DNA of 5,133 bases. It comes from Thermomicrobiaceae bacterium (GTDB lineage: Bacteria > Chloroflexota > Chloroflexia > Thermomicrobiales > Thermomicrobiaceae). Shown here piece after piece: positions 1 through 5,133 of this stretch (positions are counted from its first letter, which is position 1; each line of letters opens with the position of its first letter). The position numbers were made by a program, and so were the translations under genes. The notes under the pieces were generated by a model. That model worked only from the letters and a program-made list of their open reading frames with translations, searched no databases and was not told where the DNA came from. The stretch covers positions 1 to 5,133 of the forward strand of contig JAICWZ010000173.1 in NCBI GenBank assembly GCA_025966355.1, in the 5' to 3' direction.

Positions 1-1030
1 GCCGGTCTCGAAGACGTCGATGGAAAAGATGGGCAACGACGAGTCGTTACTGAAGCCGGTTGGCTGCGGTCCCTTCAAGCTGGTGCTGGATTCGATGAAT
101 TCCCAATCCGGCTTCACGATGGAGGCGTTCGACGATTATTACGGCGGCCGGCCGTTGCTCGATAAGATCGTTGTCAAGTTCATTCCGGAGCCGGCCAGTC
201 AGGTTAACGCACTCGCAGCCGGCGACATCGATATGTTCAACGAGATCCCGCCACAGGGCTACGCGCAGCTCCAGGGCAACGACAAAGTCACCGTGGACAA
301 GATTCACGGTACGAACTGGATCTGTGTGCAGTTCAACACCGTGAAACCGCCGTTCGACAATCAGGACGCGCGCATGGCGGTCGCCAAGGGGATTGACCGC
401 GATAAGTTCATCAAGACGGCACTGTTCGGGCTGGCCGAACCAGCCGTTGGTGCGATCGCTCCGGCCTTCGCCTGGGCGACGCAAACCGAGGCGGATCTCA
501 AGGAGGATCCCGAGAAGTACGATGAGGACGCCGCCAAGAAGCTGGCCGAATCATCCGGCCTCACCAAGGTGAAGCCAAACTTGCTCGCCTCCGCAAGCGA
601 CCACCGCAACGAGGACGAGATCCGCAATCAGCTTCTGAAGATCGGGGTTGACTGCAACCTGAACCTGCTGCAGGACTCCGACTACAACGACCGCTGGCAA
701 AAAGGCGACTACGACATGGCCGTTCAGGGGAGCGTCGTCGACGCCGACCCTGACGACAATGACTACAACTTCTTCTATCCCGATGGCCCCTGGAATACCG
801 GCAAATGGAATCGCCCCGAAGCCAAGGCGCTGCTCGACGACGAACGCGCCACCACCGATCAGGCCAAGCGTGCCAAGGATTTCCAGGATCTCAACGATCT
901 GGCGCGCAAGGAAGCCGCCTTTGCCTTCCTGTACCACGCCTACTTCCTCCCCGGCTACCAGAGCTACGTGAAGGGGCTTCCCAAAGTTCCGGAAATCTTC
1001 TACATGGAAACTGTTTGGCTGGATAAATAG
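1..1030 (+). CDS. ABC transporter extracellular solute-binding protein, family 5 (peptide/nickel type), 5'-truncated by window edge
   Basis: This is the ligand-capturing, extracytoplasmic component of a peptide/oligopeptide-type ABC importer. The frame is open from base 2 with no start of its own, so the gene begins upstream; 342 residues and the stop TAG are seen, against a usual 500-600, and the signal peptide or lipobox is missing. Counting from base 2, residues 19-28 hold PVGCGPFKLV, the family's 'G-T-G-P-[YF]' turn with Cys in place of the usual Thr. Next come the lobe I/II segments 'EPASQVNALAAGDIDM', 'NWICVQFNTVKPPFDN', then 'ARMAVAKGIDRDKFI', the typical 'R-A-[IL]-xx-A-I-D-R' helix of SBP_bac_5. 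The C-terminal part (ADPDDNDYNFFYPDGPWN, then a helix with a 'Y..Y' hinge) is also typical. It lies 92 bp before a DppB-type permease in the same direction, as expected for such an operon. The ligand cannot be read from sequence; peptides are the default for the family, but sugars, opines and nickel are alternatives. The family call is firm. Confidence 0.93.
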   Translation, partial: PVSKTSMEKMGNDESLLKPVGCGPFKLVLDSMNSQSGFTMEAFDDYYGGRPLLDKIVVKFIPEPASQVNALAAGDIDMFNEIPPQGYAQLQGNDKVTVDKIHGTNWICVQFNTVKPPFDNQDARMAVAKGIDRDKFIKTALFGLAEPAVGAIAPAFAWATQTEADLKEDPEKYDEDAAKKLAESSGLTKVKPNLLASASDHRNEDEIRNQLLKIGVDCNLNLLQDSDYNDRWQKGDYDMAVQGSVVDADPDDNDYNFFYPDGPWNTGKWNRPEAKALLDDERATTDQAKRAKDFQDLNDLARKEAAFAFLYHAYFLPGYQSYVKGLPKVPEIFYMETVWLDK

Positions 1031-1110
1031 GACGCGCTGATCCAGGGCGGTGTGGCGGGCGACGGGCCTGAACGGCTCGCGCTCGCTTCCCCGCCTCGGT
1101 TCTCAGAGCA

Positions 1111-1116
1111 GAGGGG
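1111..1116 (+). promoter_or_regulatory. Ribosome binding site of the DppB-like permease gene
   Basis: GAGGGG sits 6 bases before the ATG at 1123, good Shine-Dalgarno spacing, and supports that ATG as the start. The rest of the 92-bp gap after the binding-protein gene shows no clear promoter, so read-through from upstream is likely. Confidence 0.6.
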
Positions 1117-1122
1117 CGCCTC

Positions 1123-2067
1123 ATGACGCAGTACATCATCCGCCGGTTGATCTACTCGATCTTCATCATCTGGGGCTGCGCGACGATTGTCTTTTTCATG
1201 CTCAGGCTCGTCCCAGGTGATCCGGTATCGGCGATGCTCGGGATCGAATACACGCCGGAGGCTGCGGCTCAACTGCGGAAAAACCTCGGCCTTGATCAAC
1301 CGATCTACGTGCAGTATGTCAAGTGGATGGGGAATGTTCTCCACGGCGACCTGGGCAAGTCGATCGACACCAGGGAGTCGGTGACCGGTCAGATCCTGAG
1401 CGCGTTCCCGAAGACGCTCTCGATTACCGTTTTGGGGTTCATCATTGGCGCGGTGGTCGCGTTGCCGATGGGTATACTCGCCGGACTCAGGCGAGACAGT
1501 GTCTTCGACTGGATCGCCAGCACCTCGACGTTCGTCGGCATCAGCCTGCCGACCTTCTGGTTCGGCATCGTCTTCATCCTGATTTTCGCGGTCGAATTTC
1601 GCTGGCTTCCGTCGGTTGGGTATGTCTCGCCGAGGGAAGGGATCTGGCCGTGGTTTTCACATCTGATCCTGCCCGGCCTGGCGGCCGGAGTCGGTGAGGC
1701 GGCCATCCTGATGCGCTTCGTGCGCGCTGGACTGCTGGAAACGATGGGGAGCGACTACATCCGCACCGCGCGCGCCAAGGGCCTCCCGTCGAGCAAGATC
1801 ATCTTCACGCACGCGATGCGCAACTCGATGATCCCGGTCGTCACGGTTGCCGGCCTCTCAATTGCCGGGCTGCTCGGCGGTCTCGTTATCACCGAAACGG
1901 TTTTCTCGATCAGCGGCATCGGACGGCTGCTCACGGTGGCCATCTTCGCCAAGGACTACCCGATCGTGCAGGGCGTGATCTTGCTTATCACCCTGTTCTT
2001 CGTCCTGGCCAATCTTGTCGTGGATATTCTTTATACGTTCCTCGATCCAAGGATACGTTATGGCTGA
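1123..2067 (+). CDS. ABC transporter permease, DppB/OppB type
   Basis: This is one of the two inner-membrane channel subunits of a peptide/nickel-type ABC importer. The 314-residue length is normal for DppB/OppB. The N-terminus (MTQYIIRRLIYSIFIIW) is the classic start of the family, with TM1 at about residues 9-29. The family's 'PGDP' follows at 31-34, then an external segment with 'LRKNLGLDQPIYVQYVKWMGNVLHGDLGKS' character (about 51-80). Further hydrophobic stretches lie near 100-122, 132-157, 180-198, 237-258 and 281-305, giving six in all. The EAA-type cytoplasmic loop that docks on the ATPase is at 211-234 (DYIRTARAKGLPSSKIIF and on), with the conserved A and G in place. The protein ends in 'DPRIRYG', typical of this subunit. 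Start ATG 1123 is backed by GAGGGG six bases upstream. Its last bases overlap the next gene. The substrate is not predictable. Confidence 0.96.
   Translation: MTQYIIRRLIYSIFIIWGCATIVFFMLRLVPGDPVSAMLGIEYTPEAAAQLRKNLGLDQPIYVQYVKWMGNVLHGDLGKSIDTRESVTGQILSAFPKTLSITVLGFIIGAVVALPMGILAGLRRDSVFDWIASTSTFVGISLPTFWFGIVFILIFAVEFRWLPSVGYVSPREGIWPWFSHLILPGLAAGVGEAAILMRFVRAGLLETMGSDYIRTARAKGLPSSKIIFTHAMRNSMIPVVTVAGLSIAGLLGGLVITETVFSISGIGRLLTVAIFAKDYPIVQGVILLITLFFVLANLVVDILYTFLDPRIRYG
2049..2053 (+). promoter_or_regulatory. Ribosome binding site that fixes the DppC-like start at 2060
   Basis: AAGGA lies 6 bases before the ATG at 2060, inside the end of the upstream permease gene. The following ATGGCTGA holds both the start of dppC and the stop of dppB. 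An in-frame ATG at 2015 would add 15 residues and increase the overlap, but it lacks comparable support. Confidence 0.65.
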
Positions 2068-2992
2068 AAAGCAATCGAGTAAACTCGCCGGCGCGGCCGT
2101 TGTCGGGAACCTGACCGCCAGGGAGCAACTTGAGCGGCTGCAAGATCAGCGCACCGCCCAGGGAAGCCGGTTCTGGCGACGGATCCGGGCCGAAAAGAAG
2201 GCGTACCTCGGGCTGATCTTTGTCGTCCTGCTGACGTTCATCTCCATCGCCGGCCCGGTGCTGGCGCCCTATGGGGCGGACAACGTCGACTTCGACCAGC
2301 TCGCGGCCCCGAACCTGCATCACCCGATGGGAACCGATTCGTTCGGGCACGATCTCCTCAGCCGGGTCATCCTCGGGACGCGCGTCTCGTTCAGCGTCGG
2401 CATCGTCGGTGCGCTGTTGTCGCTGATCGTCGGTGTCGCGGGCGGTGTCGTCGCCGGCTACTATGGCGGTTGGATCGACAATCTCATCATGCGCATCGTC
2501 GACCTGATCTGGGCCTTTCCCGCGATCGTGCTGGCGATGGGGCTCGTTTCCATCTACGGCGCCGGCGTGCGCAACGTCATCATCGCCATCGCGATCGCGA
2601 ACCTGGTGGCCTATGCGCGTATTGTGCGCGGCGATGTGCTCAGCCTGCGTGAGTCCGATTTCACGGTCGCGGCCCGCGCGATCGGTGTGCGTGACTGGCG
2701 TATCATGCTGCGACACCTGCTGCCGAACGTGGCGGCGCCGATCATCGTGCAGATGACGCTCACCGTCGGCTTCGGCATCCTGACCGAAACCGGGCTCACG
2801 TTCCTTGGGCTGGGCGTCAATCCGGCCACGCCGACCTGGGGCCAGGCGCTCAACGAGAGTCGCAATTTCATTCATCAGGCGTGGTGGCTGGCGGTCTTCC
2901 CCGGCCTGGCGATCGGCTTCACCGTGCTCAGCATGAATCGGCTCGGCGACGGCCTGCGCGACGCGCTGGATGTGCGCAATGTGAACGACTAG
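2060..2992 (+). CDS. ABC transporter permease, DppC/OppC type
   Basis: This is the second channel subunit, partner of the DppB-like protein. From the ATG at 2060 it has 310 residues, close to the family norm of about 300. The first 48 residues are polar and cytoplasmic, somewhat longer than in E. coli DppC. TM1 is at about 49-70 and ends in 'LAPYG'. The OppC N-terminal signature follows: 'HPMGTDSFGHDLLSRVILGTR' (88-108), matching 'GTDxxGRDxxSRxxxGxR' with His for Arg. More membrane segments lie near 111-134, 144-164, 170-188, 223-248 and 273-293. The EAA loop is at 200-223 (DFTVAARAIGVRDWRIMLRH and on). The end 'LGDGLRDALDVR' is the standard C-terminus. The gene overlaps dppB by 8 bases, so translation is probably coupled. 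No ATPase gene follows; the operon stops at a hairpin 3 bases after the stop codon. I prefer the 2060 start over 2015 because of its RBS and the usual length. Confidence 0.95.
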   Translation: MAEKQSSKLAGAAVVGNLTAREQLERLQDQRTAQGSRFWRRIRAEKKAYLGLIFVVLLTFISIAGPVLAPYGADNVDFDQLAAPNLHHPMGTDSFGHDLLSRVILGTRVSFSVGIVGALLSLIVGVAGGVVAGYYGGWIDNLIMRIVDLIWAFPAIVLAMGLVSIYGAGVRNVIIAIAIANLVAYARIVRGDVLSLRESDFTVAARAIGVRDWRIMLRHLLPNVAAPIIVQMTLTVGFGILTETGLTFLGLGVNPATPTWGQALNESRNFIHQAWWLAVFPGLAIGFTVLSMNRLGDGLRDALDVRNVND

Positions 2993-2995
2993 CGG

Positions 2996-3022
2996 GGAGC
3001 GGCCGGGGGTGAGGGCCGCTCC
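2996..3022. terminator. Perfect hairpin between convergent genes, probable bidirectional terminator
   Basis: GGAGCGGCC (2996-3004) and GGCCGCTCC (3014-3022) are exact reverse complements, giving a 9-bp GC-rich stem with a 9-base loop. It begins 3 bases after the stop of the dppC-like gene and ends 2 bases before the stop of ada, filling nearly all of the 32-base gap. Neither side has a T-tract, so it is not a textbook intrinsic terminator. U-less hairpins of this kind are common between convergent genes in GC-rich bacteria. It could also simply protect mRNA 3' ends. Confidence 0.7.
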
Positions 3023-3024
3023 GG

Positions 3025-4095
3025 CTACCCGCGCTCTCGCTCCAGGAGCGCCAACTTCCGGGCGGCACCCCAGCGGTAGCCGCCCGGTTCGCCGTCGCCG
3101 CGTACCACTCGGTGACAGGGGACGATCAGCGCGACCGGGTTGTGCGCGCAGGCTTGCGCTACGGCGCGCGCCGCGGTCGGTTGCTCGATGCCGGCCGCTA
3201 CCTCGCCGTAGGAGCGGGTTTCGCCGCGCGGAATCGTGCGCAGGAAGGCCCAGACGCGCCGCTGGAAGGCGGTCGCGCGGACGTCAAGCGGCAAATCCGC
3301 CGGGATCTCCTGTCCATCAATGAACGCCACGACCGCTTCGACCCATCCCCGCGCGGACGGCTCAACGGGTTGCAGATCCGCTGCCGGGAACTCGGCGCGT
3401 AACGCCGCCAGCAATTCATCATCGGAATCGCCGAGAGAGACGGCGCAGACGCCGCGCTCGGTCGTCGCGACCAGCAGCCGTCCGACCGCCGTGTCGGCCA
3501 TGGCATAGCCGATCGCCACTCCGGCACCGCCCTGGCTGTAGGTCTTCGGCGTCATGCCGAGCCGCGCGTTGCCATTCTCGTAGAGGCGACTGCTCGATCC
3601 GTACCCGGCATCGTAGAGCGCGCTGGTCACGTCCGAGCCGTCGCGCAGGCGCGCCTTCAGCCGTCCCATGCGCCGCTCCTCGATGTACTGCCGCGGCGTC
3701 AGGCCGGTGACGCGCTTGAACGTGCGCTGGAGATGATACGGACTGAACCCGCCGACCTCGCCGAGCCTGGCGAGTGTGAGCGATTCGTCGAGATGCGCAT
3801 CGATGTAGCGGCAGACGGCGTCGGTCGTCGCGATCTCGCGGGCGACATCACGCGGCCGGCAGCGATGACAGGCCCGGAAGCCGGCGGCCTCGGCATCGTC
3901 GCAGGCATCGAAGAACTCGACCTGCTCACGTCGTGGGCGACGCGAGGGGCAGGTGGGCCGGCAATAGATGCCGGTCGAACGGACGGCGTAGACGAAGAGC
4001 CCGTCGAAGCGTGCATTCCGCTGCTCGGTCGCCTGCCAGCGCGCCTCATTATCGAGCACACCCGGCATCGTTGGTTCCATCGTTGTCTGGCTCAT
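3025..4095 (-). CDS. ada: Ada: bifunctional DNA methylphosphotriester/O6-methylguanine methyltransferase and transcriptional regulator
   Basis: Ada repairs alkylated DNA by irreversibly moving methyl groups to its own cysteines, and when methylated it activates alkylation-repair genes. All three domains are present in 356 residues (E. coli Ada has 354). The N-terminal zinc domain has C45 in 'GIYCRPTC', C49, and C76/C79 in 'GFRACHRCRP'. C45 corresponds to E. coli C38, the methylphosphotriester acceptor. An AraC-type double helix-turn-helix spans about 90-187, with 'GGFSPYHLQRTFKRVTGLTPRQY' character and ending 'LGMTPKTY'. The methyltransferase domain covers about 193-356; its active site 'IVPCHRVV' has acceptor C327 (E. 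coli C321), followed by 'GGYRWG'. No key residue is missing, so both repair and regulation should work. Start ATG 4095 has GGGAG six bases upstream. It is convergent with the transporter operon and lies downstream of the response regulator gene on the same strand, separated by 100 bp with possible Ada-box repeats. The call is firm. Confidence 0.97.
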   Translation of the reverse strand: MSQTTMEPTMPGVLDNEARWQATEQRNARFDGLFVYAVRSTGIYCRPTCPSRRPRREQVEFFDACDDAEAAGFRACHRCRPRDVAREIATTDAVCRYIDAHLDESLTLARLGEVGGFSPYHLQRTFKRVTGLTPRQYIEERRMGRLKARLRDGSDVTSALYDAGYGSSSRLYENGNARLGMTPKTYSQGGAGVAIGYAMADTAVGRLLVATTERGVCAVSLGDSDDELLAALRAEFPAADLQPVEPSARGWVEAVVAFIDGQEIPADLPLDVRATAFQRRVWAFLRTIPRGETRSYGEVAAGIEQPTAARAVAQACAHNPVALIVPCHRVVRGDGEPGGYRWGAARKLALLERERG

Positions 4096-4101
4096 AACGC
4101 G

Positions 4102-4106
4102 CTCCC
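4102..4106 (-). promoter_or_regulatory. Ribosome binding site of ada
   Basis: On the minus strand GGGAG stands 6 bases before the ATG at 4095. It supports that start over the later in-frame ATGs at residues 6 and 10. Confidence 0.6.
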
Positions 4107-4115
4107 ATCATACGC

Positions 4116-4180
4116 TGCGCTCATCAACAGACTAAGGATAGAGTCGCGACGCATGACGGACTATCCAATTCTTGCGCTCA
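4116..4180 (-). promoter_or_regulatory. Candidate ada control region with two TGAGCGCA direct repeats
   Basis: On the minus strand TGAGCGCA occurs at 4180-4173 and again at 4123-4116, both facing ada. The AGCGCA part is identical to six of the eight bases of the E. coli Ada box AAAGCGCA. The distal copy reads AGCGCAAGA. Between the copies is a weak promoter-like pair, TAGTCC (4163-4158) and TATCCT (4140-4135) with 17-base spacing, matching the consensus at 3 and 4 of 6 positions. A poor basal promoter with an activator site just upstream would suit an Ada-activated gene. This is inference: 8-base matches can arise by chance, and Ada-box rules outside proteobacteria are poorly fixed. Confidence 0.35.
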
Positions 4181-4195
4181 ATGTGGCGGGAATCG

Positions 4196-5133
4196 TTAGC
4201 GCCGGTTGCGGGTGGTGCGGTCTGTGGGTTGCGGTTGCTGGCGGCCGAAGATGCGGTCGACGACGGAATTACCGGACGGCTTGCCGGTCGCCGCGCGGCG
4301 CCGGTAGCCTTCGTCGAGGATCTGGGCGATGTCCTCGGCTTGCAGGACCCATTGCAGATTGCCGAGCGTCGTATGGGCTGAGTTCTCAACGCGTACGTTG
4401 CCGCCAACGACGATCATGCTCGAATATTCTGAAATCGAGACCGAATCCGCCTTGTTGCGATCAAGGGCTGAACCGATGGCTCGGAAGAAATCTTCGTAGC
4501 CGGAGGGCAGCAACGGCGAATTTGATGCCGGCCGTTCGCCCTCACCGCGCACGACATACGACTGCACGACGAGTTGCTCGAAATCGCGATCGGGAAACTC
4601 GAGCGCCTCCGCCGTTCGGCCACTGAGCGGGAAGGCGCGCATCAGAAAGCCCCCCTCGACCTCATAGACCGCCACCATGCGGTAGCCATAGAGATCGATC
4701 TGCCGGCCGATCACGCGTAGACGATTCTGGTAGGTCGGCTGCAAGAGTTGCGGCGGAATTCCCTCGGGGATGGCGACGGTTCGTGTCGGGGCCGCACGCT
4801 TCGTCTTCGCCTCATCCGCGAGCGTGGCGGCACGGACCACCGCTTCGTAGAGTGCGGCGTTCTTTGGGATGTAGTCCGCGACGCCCGCGTGAAACGCCGT
4901 GATCGCCGCTTCTTCGGTTCCGGCGCTGGAGATCATGTGAATCGGCAGATCGGGTCGTCGCTGGCGAATGCGCAAGGTGAAATCGGGCCATTTGACATCC
5001 GGCAGATCGCGATCGAGCACACAGAGATCCGCCTCGTTCTGGCCGATCCATTCCAGCGCTTCGGTCCCGGTCGTCACGACGATCGGTGACGCAAAACCGC
5101 GCGCCTCGATCACCCGGGAAATCGCCCAGGCCA
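4196..5133 (-). CDS. Response regulator with receiver domain and an unidentified, internally duplicated C-terminal domain; 5'-truncated by window edge
   Basis: The N-terminus lies outside the window: the frame stays open to the edge and 'WAISRVIEARGF' is receiver helix 1, so the preceding strand and acidic pocket are missing. A GTG at 5113 could start translation, but this would cut the receiver, so I reject it. Counting that GTG codon as residue 1, the phospho-acceptor is D34 in 'CVLDRDLPD'. The switch Ser is S62 in 'PIHMISS'. The conserved Lys is K84 in 'ADYIPKN', with Asn where Pro is usual. A linker (about 102-124) leads to the output half, 125-273. No helix-turn-helix, GGDEF, EAL, HD or kinase motif is visible there. 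It contains two copies of an approximately 80-residue unit: 'Y128..R133.IG136...D140......V147...E151' matches 'Y206..R211.IG214...D218......V225...E229', and 'D177..QLV...Y186' matches 'D261..QIL...Y270'. A polar tail (274-305) closes the protein. Its role and partner kinase are unknown. It is about 100 bp upstream of ada on the same strand; no terminator is seen between them. Confidence 0.85.
   Translation of the reverse strand, partial: AWAISRVIEARGFASPIVVTTGTEALEWIGQNEADLCVLDRDLPDVKWPDFTLRIRQRRPDLPIHMISSAGTEEAAITAFHAGVADYIPKNAALYEAVVRAATLADEAKTKRAAPTRTVAIPEGIPPQLLQPTYQNRLRVIGRQIDLYGYRMVAVYEVEGGFLMRAFPLSGRTAEALEFPDRDFEQLVVQSYVVRGEGERPASNSPLLPSGYEDFFRAIGSALDRNKADSVSISEYSSMIVVGGNVRVENSAHTTLGNLQWVLQAEDIAQILDEGYRRRAATGKPSGNSVVDRIFGRQQPQPTDRTTRNRR
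4298..4741 (-). other. Tandem-duplicated output domain within the response regulator
   Basis: This stretch encodes residues about 125-272 of the response regulator (numbered from the GTG at 5113). Copy 1 runs about 127-190 and copy 2 about 205-272. Identical residues align at a constant offset of 78 (Y, R, IG, D, V, E). After a 6-residue insertion they align again at offset 84 (D, Q, aliphatic pair, Y). Each unit reads as helix, two or three strands, helix. The repeat was found by eye, with no score computed. Confidence 0.55.

Noticed and set aside
47..484. 145-codon open frame on the - strand opposite the binding protein
   Set aside because: No domain likeness; the + strand frame has continuous family 5 binding-protein signatures.
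1054..1095. GGCGGG (1054-1059) and CCCGCC (1090-1095) as a stem-loop between the binding-protein and permease genes
   Set aside because: Only 6 bp with a 30-base loop in GC-rich DNA; no T-tract. Chance pairing is likely.
2015..2059. Upstream in-frame ATG at 2015 as the start of the dppC-like gene
   Set aside because: It would add 15 residues translated from within dppB. The ATG at 2060 has AAGGA at good spacing and gives the common ATGGCTGA overlap.
1988..2875. 295-codon open frame on the - strand opposite the dppC-like gene
   Set aside because: The translation is a low-complexity run of Asp, Arg, His and Gln typical of the antisense of membrane-protein codons, while the sense frame is a clear permease.
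4107..4112. TATGAT on the minus strand as the -10 box of ada
   Set aside because: It is close to TATAAT, but it would put the transcript start after the ribosome binding site, almost at the ATG, and there is no fitting -35 box. The GGGAG site argues for a leadered transcript.
3733..4626. Long open frame on the + strand (297 codons) across the ada start and the end of the response regulator
   Set aside because: It lies antisense to two well-supported genes, crosses their intergenic gap, and its translation is Arg/Gly/Ala-rich with no family likeness. It is a GC-driven shadow.
5111..5113. GTG at 5113 (minus strand) as the start of the response regulator
   Set aside because: It would remove the first strand and part of helix 1 of the receiver. 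The frame is open to the window edge and reads as receiver sequence, so the gene starts outside.
1..5133. Mobile elements, CRISPR arrays, tRNA genes or defence genes
   Set aside because: I looked on both strands and saw no terminal repeats, regularly spaced repeats, tRNA-like cloverleaf or transposase/nuclease motifs.

Overview
The window is gene-dense, GC-rich bacterial DNA (about 60% GC, estimated by eye). It carries five protein genes: two are cut by the window edges and three are complete. No tRNA, rRNA, CRISPR array, insertion sequence or phage gene is visible. Protein style and gene content fit a free-living bacterium with many peptide-type ABC importers. A Chloroflexota (Thermomicrobia-like) origin is my best guess, but it is an inference from overall resemblance and is not proven by any marker here.

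Positions 1-2992 (+ strand) hold part of a peptide/nickel-type ABC importer operon. In order these are the C-terminal two thirds of a family 5 extracellular solute-binding protein, a complete DppB/OppB-type permease and a complete DppC/OppC-type permease. The two permease genes overlap by 8 bases (ATGGCTGA), a sign of translational coupling. The binding protein would capture the ligand outside the membrane and the permease pair would form the channel. The ATPase subunits are not in the window and do not follow dppC, so they must lie upstream or elsewhere.

Positions 2993-3024 form a short gap between convergent genes, filled by a perfect 9-bp hairpin that probably ends transcription from both sides.

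Positions 3025-4095 (- strand) encode a complete Ada protein: Cys4 methylphosphotriester acceptor domain, AraC-type DNA-binding domain and O6-methylguanine methyltransferase domain. About 100 bp of upstream DNA carries two copies of TGAGCGCA, which resembles the core of the E. coli Ada box. This suggests self-regulation of the adaptive response.

Positions 4196-5133 (- strand) encode a response regulator whose N-terminus lies outside the window. Its receiver domain keeps the phospho-acceptor Asp, the Ser/Thr switch and the Lys. Its C-terminal half is not a recognisable DNA-binding domain. By eye it is a tandem duplication of an approximately 80-residue unit. This is the most unusual thing in the window. 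Apart from it, the region is ordinary; I see no convincing new multi-gene system.
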